From contig CANQEB010000172.1 of the NCBI GenBank assembly GCA_947594085.1, forward strand, positions 1 to 5,684: a stretch of 5,684 nt of DNA, given 5' to 3'. Position 1 is the first letter of the stretch. The number at the start of each line of letters is the position of its first letter. Position numbers and translations under genes: made by a program. The notes beneath the pieces are model-generated. The model saw nothing but the letters and a program-made list of their open reading frames with translations. It searched no databases and had not been told where the DNA came from. This document shows, piece by piece, positions 1 to 4,102 of the stretch. This stretch comes from an uncultured Lachnospiraceae bacterium. Its GTDB lineage: Bacteria > Bacillota > Clostridia > Lachnospirales > Lachnospiraceae.

Positions 1-116
1 CTTTGAGATTTACTCCGCTCGGGATAAACGGCGTGGCAGAACACGGCGATTATGTCACAAAGGCCGACAACAATCATGACGGCCTCGCGGAGATCATCTG
101 GAAATTTATCCTCTAG
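1..116 (+). CDS. 3' end of a probable Cof-type HAD-IIB hydrolase (partial)
   Basis: Only the last 37 codons are visible, read in the frame whose first full codon is at base 3 and which stops at TAG 114-116. The peptide contains GDYVTKADNNHDGLAEIIWK and ends in FIL. This resembles the usual tail of Cof/YidA-type HAD phosphatases, where an alternating ADYVT segment is followed by an N-[DE]-x-DG turn and a final helix ending near K[FY]IL. These enzymes are cytoplasmic Mg2+-dependent phosphatases of sugar phosphates or similar small metabolites; the substrate cannot be inferred from a tail. The catalytic DxD and GD...D motifs would lie off the left edge. The residues just before GDYVT (PLGINGVAEH) fit the family less well than the rest, so the family call is moderate. 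The gene converges on the surface-protein gene, with a 128-base gap between the two stop codons. Confidence 0.6.
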   Translation, partial: LRFTPLGINGVAEHGDYVTKADNNHDGLAEIIWKFIL

Positions 117-164
117 TGTAATTTCACTAATCTATAGTTCACTGCACGGGTTTGCACATGAAAT

Positions 165-223
165 ACGCTCCCTTTCCAGCGACAGGCTACTGATGATTTT
201 CCTGTCATCCGGAAAGGGAGCGT
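165..223. terminator. Nested inverted repeat between convergent genes, probable bidirectional terminator
   Basis: A perfect 13-bp outer stem pairs 165-177 (ACGCTCCCTTTCC) with 211-223 (GGAAAGGGAGCGT). A second perfect 6-bp stem lies inside it, GACAGG at 181-186 with CCTGTC at 201-206, enclosing a 14-nt loop; a 3/4-nt internal loop separates the two. In + strand RNA the outer stem can grow by three pairs (162-164 with 224-226, one of them G-U). It sits between the stop codons at 116 (+) and 245 (-), where a shared terminator is expected. Neither side has a clean T-run: + continues GTTATTTACTGC, - continues ATTTCATGTG. Termination is therefore inferred from position and stem strength. Confidence 0.6.
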
Positions 224-244
224 GTTATTTACTGCTTTGCTCTG

Positions 245-3200
245 TTAAGAATTCTTTTTTCTACGGACAAGCACACTCACAAGCAACAGGAACAGCAGGC
301 AGGACGCACCCGCGAGAATCACCATCATCGCGATCGGCGTCTCGTCACCGGTCTTCACCGCTTCCGCCGGAGTCAGCACGCGGAATGTCACAGATCTGGT
401 ATCTGTAGTTCCGTCTGGGTTCCAGTTGGTTCCATCAAATACGTCCTTGGCGTAGTTGACCTTCAGCGTGTAATCCCCGCGTGCCTTGATCGACATGGTT
501 GTCGTGTACGGAGAGGACTGCCAGGAACCTGTCACATTGCCAATCTGATAACCAGTTGGGCGATAGCGGTAATCGCCTGGATTCGGATTGGAATTGTCCA
601 TTCCGGCACCTGCTGCCGTAAATTTGATCGTGTTGTTTGTAATATACTCACCACCTGCAACAAGATCGAGAATCTGATTATTGTTCGGAGATGGCCCATC
701 CTTGTATGCAGCGCTTACAGTCACATCGCTTGCCGGCATCGTAAAGGTCGTCTTCCATCTGGAGGAATCAGCGAACGATATCTTTCCACTGACTGCCTGC
801 CACTGATCAAATTCCCTGCCGCTTGACGGATAGTTAGAATATATCGTAACTTCCTGCCCCATTTGATAAGTAGCATTGTCGGCACGTCCGTTCTGCACGA
901 TTACCTGGTAATCCTTCATTCGATAATACGCAGACACCTCTACCCTTGAAAGCGGCATCGTAAAGGTTGTCGTCGCACTGTATGCATCCTTCAAAGACAC
1001 ATTTCCACTGTCAACTCTCCAGTAATCAAACTCCATTCCCTCAGGAGCCTCATTCGCGGTGATCGTGACCTTTGTGCCTTCAGCCGCTTTCTTGTAGTCC
1101 GCAGCTCCATCATTTACCACAACCTTATGTTTGATTTTTCCATATTCCGCTTTCACTGTCACGTTGGATGCCGGAACCGTAAAGTTCGTGGTCGACTTAT
1201 TCACTGCCTTGAACGCAGATTCCGCAACAGCATCGCCATTCCCCGTCACCGCTGTCCATTTGGAAAATTTCATTCCCTCCGCGGGTGCATTCGCCTGAAG
1301 AGTGACGACCGTTCCTTCCGCATAAGAACCGGACGCATCTGGCGCTGTGATAACACCATTCACCACATCCAATTTGTATTTCTGTTCCTCTGCAATCGGC
1401 GAGGAACCGTTCGCGTTCGGATCGACTGACGGGGCCGACTCAGTTTCATCCTGTGTGAAATTAGCCGTCAGGATTACATTTGCAGTCGGCATCGTAAACC
1501 AGGTAGCTGGGCTAGCTGGATCATCAAAAACGCCAGCATTCGCCGTCCATTCTTTGAATGTCTGTCCAGCCGCTGCATTTGCCTGAATCTGTATTCTGTC
1601 TCCCGCCTCGTACGCCGCAGGCGCAGCGGTCCCATCCGACGATAAAATCTCACCGCCATACACCGTTACCGTATATGACATCGGTTCATAAGCCGCCGTC
1701 AGCATCACGTCTGTACCAGGCATCTCGAAAACCGCCGTAAGCGGATCATTGCTGTCGATTGTCGCGGCGACGTCTATCGGCATTTCCGTTCCGTTTTCGT
1801 CCGGTGCGCTCGCTGTCCAACCTGTAAACTGATACCCCTCCGTGGTGTTGTCCACAGCTGTAATCGTGACCATTGTGCCTTCTTTGATCTCAGTCGGAAG
1901 AGTAATCTCCGCTCCGTCTACGGTCGCCGTCCCGCTGTTTACTGTCAGAGAATACGTCTGAGTCGGCACAACCGCAGGATCCGCCACCGGCGTTCCAGCG
2001 ACATCCGCATAATTTGCTGTGATCTCAACATTTCCTTCCGGCATCGCGAAACTCGCGCTAACAGAATTATCTGCCGGTGTCAGAACAGTATTTCCGGATT
2101 CTACATTCCAGTATGAGAAGTAATAACCGTTCACACTGTAATCATTCGCCGTCACGGTCACCGTGGTTCCAACGGGGATACTGTAACTTGTACCCACCCC
2201 TTCTCCGTTCTCCTCGACGACGGTGAGGCCCTCACCAACTGCTATTCCATAATGTACATTCAGGGAATAAGAAGCAATGTCATCGCCCAGATCAATCTCT
2301 GCTGGAGCGGTGCCGTCCACACCCGCGTCAATTTCATCCTGTCCATTATTCTCGTTTGAATTGTAGGAATCACCTGTCGTAACAATAATCGCTGAAGGAT
2401 CACCGGGCATCATGGTATCGGTCCCATTCTCCCCCGCTTCCATATTTCCCATGTCCAGCTCCCCGGAATTCTCCGGCGCATCTGTATCCCCAAAGTCTAT
2501 AGTATTCTCTCCCTGGGTTCCGTCCTGTCCATCCGTGTTTTCCGGTACAGATGATCCATTCTGGTCATCTGTATTTTCCGGTATTGTCACTACAGGCCCA
2601 CTATTATTCATATCTCCAGGAATTGTCACCGTATCCTGTCCACCGATGCTCTGGTCAACTGTATCACCTGGTGTACCCGCATTCAGATCGATCACCTCTT
2701 CCGGTGTACCCTCTGCATTCGGATCAATTACCTCGCCCGATGTGCCACTTGCATTCGGATCAATCATATCTCCTGGTACGCCCTCTGCATTCGGATCGAT
2801 TACCTCGCCCGATGTGCCACCTGCGTTCGGATCGATCATATCTCCTGGTACGCCCTCTGCATTCGGATCGATTATCTCGCCCGGTGTGCCACCTGCGTTC
2901 GGATCAATCACATCTTCCGGTGTACCTTCTGCACTCGGGTCAACTCCCGCCTGCTCGTTCTGCACCGGACGGTAATTTGCCGTGATGGAGATCTTCTTCT
3001 CCGGCACAGTCAAAGTCGTCTCGCTGTTCAGCGCATCCTCGAGAATAACATCCTCCGGCTCCACCGTCCACTTGTCAAACTCCATGCCCTCTTCCGGCTC
3101 AGCCGCCTTGATCTTTACAAATGTATACGCCGGGTAGTACGCGCGGTCCGTCTTCGGAGCATTCTCATCCACGATCTCATCAGCCGCCGGAACATAATGC

Positions 3201-3556
3201 CCACCGACCGTGGTGTCGGCCGTCACATCAGCCACTTCCGACGTACCACCGGTCACGTCAAGCTCGTACCCCACCAGGGTAAGCGCGATCGAACCATCCT
3301 CCGCTGTCAACGTGCTGTACACCTTGCCCTCGCTGTCATTCGTCCATGTCGCCGGCACTTCCTCGCCAAGCGCAACTGCCTCTCCGTCCAAGGTGACCGG
3401 TACCGCAATGTCTGTCAGTACATCTCCCGGGAACAGAACCGGCGCCGGATCCAGCCAGCCGGCACTGTAGGTCTGCGCAAGTGCCTGCATCGCAGGCAGG
3501 CAGATCATCAGACCCGCCATCAGTAACCCGAAAATTCTCTTTCTTGTCTTTTTCAT
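245..3556 (-). CDS. Large secreted, membrane-anchored surface protein with InlB-B/Flg_new-like repeats
   Basis: The product has 1103 residues. The chosen start is ATG 3556: it gives a clean signal peptide (KKTRKR, hydrophobic core, cleavage likely after ALA at residue 27) and has AAGGAGAGG upstream. An in-frame GTG at 3583 would add nine polar residues before it. Domains in order: unclassified N-terminal module about 28-137; orphan beta-repeat 138-195; 12-residue tandem repeats 209-292 plus a worn copy to 303; acidic Asn/Gly/Asp-rich linker 304-427; six beta-repeats at about 428-516, 533-623, 627-700, 726-805, 810-878 and 882-951; membrane-proximal domain 952-1066; AVKTGD 1066-1071; membrane helix 1075-1097; RRKK 1098-1101. 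Each beta-repeat follows Y-x-V-x-V-x-x-G ... G-x-x-V-T-[IV]-x-A-N ... F-x-x-W ... F-x-MP ... V-x-[VL]-x-A-x-[YF], as in InlB B-repeat/Flg_new domains. The only cysteines are in the signal peptide and membrane helix, as usual for Gram-positive surface proteins. The anchor lacks LPxTG. The role is unknown; adhesion or a long stalk is plausible. No enzyme domain is visible. Confidence 0.9.
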   Translation of the reverse strand: MKKTRKRIFGLLMAGLMICLPAMQALAQTYSAGWLDPAPVLFPGDVLTDIAVPVTLDGEAVALGEEVPATWTNDSEGKVYSTLTAEDGSIALTLVGYELDVTGGTSEVADVTADTTVGGHYVPAADEIVDENAPKTDRAYYPAYTFVKIKAAEPEEGMEFDKWTVEPEDVILEDALNSETTLTVPEKKISITANYRPVQNEQAGVDPSAEGTPEDVIDPNAGGTPGEIIDPNAEGVPGDMIDPNAGGTSGEVIDPNAEGVPGDMIDPNASGTSGEVIDPNAEGTPEEVIDLNAGTPGDTVDQSIGGQDTVTIPGDMNNSGPVVTIPENTDDQNGSSVPENTDGQDGTQGENTIDFGDTDAPENSGELDMGNMEAGENGTDTMMPGDPSAIIVTTGDSYNSNENNGQDEIDAGVDGTAPAEIDLGDDIASYSLNVHYGIAVGEGLTVVEENGEGVGTSYSIPVGTTVTVTANDYSVNGYYFSYWNVESGNTVLTPADNSVSASFAMPEGNVEITANYADVAGTPVADPAVVPTQTYSLTVNSGTATVDGAEITLPTEIKEGTMVTITAVDNTTEGYQFTGWTASAPDENGTEMPIDVAATIDSNDPLTAVFEMPGTDVMLTAAYEPMSYTVTVYGGEILSSDGTAAPAAYEAGDRIQIQANAAAGQTFKEWTANAGVFDDPASPATWFTMPTANVILTANFTQDETESAPSVDPNANGSSPIAEEQKYKLDVVNGVITAPDASGSYAEGTVVTLQANAPAEGMKFSKWTAVTGNGDAVAESAFKAVNKSTTNFTVPASNVTVKAEYGKIKHKVVVNDGAADYKKAAEGTKVTITANEAPEGMEFDYWRVDSGNVSLKDAYSATTTFTMPLSRVEVSAYYRMKDYQVIVQNGRADNATYQMGQEVTIYSNYPSSGREFDQWQAVSGKISFADSSRWKTTFTMPASDVTVSAAYKDGPSPNNNQILDLVAGGEYITNNTIKFTAAGAGMDNSNPNPGDYRYRPTGYQIGNVTGSWQSSPYTTTMSIKARGDYTLKVNYAKDVFDGTNWNPDGTTDTRSVTFRVLTPAEAVKTGDETPIAMMVILAGASCLLFLLLVSVLVRRKKNS
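248..358 (-). other. C-terminal anchor: KTGD motif, membrane helix, RRKK tail
   Basis: The last 37 residues of the surface protein read VKTGDETP, then a roughly 23-residue hydrophobic helix (IAMMVILAGASCLLFLLLVS and a few more), then RRKKNS. The order motif, helix, positive tail is that of a cell-wall sorting signal. However, the motif is AVKTG, with neither Leu nor Pro at the first two positions of LPxTG. It could be a substrate of a divergent sortase or simply a stop-transfer membrane anchor. Seen: the segment order. Inferred: which of the two applies. Confidence 0.7.
359..703 (-). other. Membrane-proximal beta domain of the surface protein
   Basis: About 115 residues (952-1066 of the preprotein) follow the last beta-repeat and do not share its pattern. 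Landmarks are NNTIKFTAAGAGMDN, GDYRYRPTGYQIGN, SPYTTTMSIKARGDYTLKV and GTTDTRSVTFRV. Alternating hydrophobic residues and a closing GDYTLKVNY / VTFRV strand pair suggest an immunoglobulin-like sandwich. Similar blocks occur just before the anchor in other Clostridia repeat proteins, as far as I recall, but I cannot name a family with confidence. Confidence 0.5.
704..2275 (-). repeat. Six degenerate beta-repeat domains (InlB-B / Flg_new-like)
   Basis: Six protein-level repeats of about 70-90 residues lie at 2009-2275, 1688-1960, 1457-1678, 1142-1381, 923-1129 and 704-913. Each opens with a Y-x-V-x-V strand, has a G-x-x-V-T or G-x-x-I-x strand, a central F-x-x-W (a single substitution in some copies), an F-x-MP or F-x-VP turn, and a final strand ending AxY or AxF. 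They are strongly diverged from each other at the DNA level except for short islands such as CGGCATCGTAAAGGT, found at both 734-748 and 953-967. Repeats 1-3 are longer because of inserted loops. Domains of this type are usually extracellular rod or adhesion modules. Confidence 0.8.
2276..2647 (-). other. Acidic low-complexity stalk region in the surface protein
   Basis: About 124 residues (304-427 of the preprotein) are dominated by Asp, Glu, Asn, Gly, Ser and Thr, with recurring short motifs (VTIPGD/VTIPENTD, VPENTDGQDG, APENSGELD, GENGTDT). There is no cysteine, almost no aromatic residue and no domain pattern. It probably forms a flexible, negatively charged spacer between the 12-residue repeat array and the folded beta-repeats. 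Confidence 0.6.
2681..2932 (-). repeat. 36-bp in-frame tandem repeats encoding a 12-residue unit, 7 copies
   Basis: Seven contiguous 36-bp units encode A-[EGS]-G-[TV]-[PS]-[GE]-[DE]-[VIM]-I-D-[PL]-N: AEGTPEDVIDPN, AGGTPGEIIDPN, AEGVPGDMIDPN, AGGTSGEVIDPN, AEGVPGDMIDPN, ASGTSGEVIDPN, AEGTPEEVIDLN. A worn, shortened eighth copy (AGTPGDTVDQS) continues to about 2648. Copies 3-4 and 5-6 form a 72-bp higher-order unit repeated twice with about four base differences, which points to recent duplication. The array lies between the orphan beta-repeat and the acidic stalk. Because 36 is a multiple of three, copy-number change keeps the gene in frame. Confidence 0.92.
2972..3145 (-). other. Orphan N-terminal beta-repeat of the surface protein
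   Basis: Residues 138-195 contain F-V-K-I-K-A, EEGMEFDKWTVEPEDVIL, an ETTLTVP turn and a final strand SITANY. This matches the second half of the six downstream repeats but lacks the opening Y-x-V-x-V-x-x-G strand. It is separated from the main block by about 230 residues of tandem repeat and stalk. It most resembles repeat 5, which has PEGMEFDYWRVDSGNVSL at the same place. Confidence 0.65.
3475..3556 (-). other. Signal peptide of the surface protein
   Basis: Residues 1-27: a basic n-region (MKKTRKR), a hydrophobic core (IFGLLMAGLMICLP) and a c-region ending AMQALA before QTYS. The Ala-x-Ala site fits signal peptidase I. The cysteine in the core is not followed by a lipobox context (next residue is Leu, then Pro), so this is not a lipoprotein signal. 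Confidence 0.85.
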
Positions 3557-3567
3557 AATTACCCCGT

Positions 3568-3576
3568 CCTCTCCTT
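3568..3576 (-). promoter_or_regulatory. Ribosome binding site of the surface-protein gene
   Basis: On the - strand the sequence AAGGAGAGG precedes ATG 3556, with 11 bases between AGAGG and the ATG (14 from AAGGAG). The spacing is slightly long but the match is strong. It supports ATG 3556 over the in-frame GTG at 3583, which lies upstream of this site. Confidence 0.65.
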
Positions 3577-3660
3577 CTATCACGATTCATACAACTGTGG
3601 AAACGAATTATATCGCTACCGTCCATCCGCGGCAGGTAACGCTTTATCTTCTGTACTGTG

Positions 3661-3688
3661 ATTATAACATGAGTGCAATCAAAAACAA
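3661..3688 (-). promoter_or_regulatory. Probable promoter of the surface-protein gene (extended -10)
   Basis: Read on the - strand there is a perfect TATAAT (3666 to 3661) preceded by TGT, giving the extended -10 form TGnTATAAT typical of Gram-positive sigma-A promoters. A weak -35 (TTGTTT, 3688 to 3683) lies 16 bases upstream. Predicted transcription start is near 3654, giving a leader of about 98 bases before ATG 3556. A second TATAAT on the same strand at 3777-3772 has only a poor -35 and is a weaker alternative. Confidence 0.6.
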
Positions 3689-3706
3689 TGAATGCTTTCC
3701 GTTTAG

Positions 3707-3731
3707 TTTTCTTAATATTTTTCTAAGAAAA
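3707..3731. repeat. AT-rich inverted repeat upstream of the surface-gene promoter
   Basis: TTTTCTTA at 3707-3714 and TAAGAAAA at 3724-3731 form a perfect 8-bp inverted repeat with a 9-base spacer. It sits about 20 bases upstream of the proposed -35, inside a strongly AT-rich stretch (roughly 3690-3782). It could be an operator for a regulator, an UP-like or curved element, or chance in AT-rich DNA. Confidence 0.4.
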
Positions 3732-3814
3732 TCAATTTGGAAAACTTCTTTGTTTTTGCATTCTATACTGTATTATATTTTGCGCGAAAGCAGAGGACAT
3801 TTTTCATAGCAATT

Positions 3815-3845
3815 TTTTAGGGGCTGTTATCCGCAGCCCCTAAAA
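3815..3845 (-). terminator. Strong hairpin behind copA, possible terminator or 3'-end structure
   Basis: A perfect 12-bp inverted repeat pairs 3815-3826 (TTTTAGGGGCTG) with 3834-3845 (CAGCCCCTAAAA) around a 7-base loop. It begins about 48 bases past the copA stop codon. The GC-rich top and position suit a terminator, but on the - strand the hairpin is followed by AAAAAATT, not a T-run, and the + strand lacks one as well. It may therefore act mainly as an RNA 3'-end stabiliser or need a factor to terminate. A smaller 5-bp stem (GACAG 3853-3857 / CTGTC 3867-3871) lies just before it. Confidence 0.45.
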
Positions 3846-3892
3846 CGCATTCGACAGGCTCCCGCACTGTCTCATGATATTATTCGGTTCTC

Positions 3893-4102
3893 TTACCGGA
3901 TCGCGGTCACCTCGTAATCCTGATCCGTAACCGCCTTCTTCAGCACATCGTCGGCAACCGCCGCGCTCAGCTTCACAACCGCCGTACCGTTCTCATGGCT
4001 CACGATCGCCTCTGTCACCTCCGGCAGTGCCTCAAGCGCCTTCTTCACGCGCGCCTCACAGTGTCCGCACATCATTCCCTTGATCTCCATTGTCTTTTCC
4101 AT
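3893..4102 (-). other. CopZ-like HMA domain of CopA, with possible internal translation start
   Basis: From ATG 4102 the copA frame encodes 69 residues starting [20 protein letters not shown] and ending VTAIR. This is the full length of a free-standing CopZ-type copper chaperone, with the M-x-C-x-x-C copper site and a complete ferredoxin-like HMA pattern. The ATG has an excellent Shine-Dalgarno upstream (see 4112-4118). Seen: the domain, the in-frame ATG and the SD. Inferred: that a separate short product is made alongside the fused pump. Confidence 0.45.

Noticed and set aside
52..408. + strand open frame of 118 codons at the left edge
   Set aside because: It runs out of phase through the HAD-like gene end, the terminator-like palindrome and the 3' end of the surface gene; its composition does not resemble a real protein.
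2648..2932. Regular 36-bp direct repeats that could suggest a CRISPR array
   Set aside because: The units are contiguous with no unique spacers, differ from copy to copy, and are translated in frame as a 12-residue unit within a long gene.
2412..2985. Long open frames on the + strand opposite the tandem repeats
   Set aside because: A repeat length divisible by three keeps every frame open. The products are Ser/Pro or His/Leu-rich mirror images of the - strand repeats, and no ribosome binding site was seen.
3557..3583. GTG 3583 as the start of the surface protein
   Set aside because: It places nine acidic/polar residues before the signal peptide, and the AAGGAGAGG site lies downstream of it; ATG 3556 fits better.
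3336..3626. - strand 96-codon frame overlapping the start of the surface gene
   Set aside because: Out-of-frame shadow of the signal-peptide region, rich in Arg/Gly/Asp; the surface-protein frame is clearly the real one.
3600..3654. Possible riboswitch in the surface-gene leader (a GGTAGCG stretch recalls cyclic-di-GMP riboswitches)
   Set aside because: Only one short imperfect stem can be drawn; the conserved core and second helix of that class are absent.
3772..3777. Second TATAAT on the - strand as the main promoter
   Set aside because: It lacks a TGn extension and has only a 3-of-6 match at the -35 position, in a stretch where AT content alone makes such hexamers likely.
3597..3809. + strand 70-codon frame in the intergenic gap
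   Set aside because: It starts at GTG with no Shine-Dalgarno, covers the promoter region of the - strand gene, and encodes no recognisable pattern beyond AT-rich residues.
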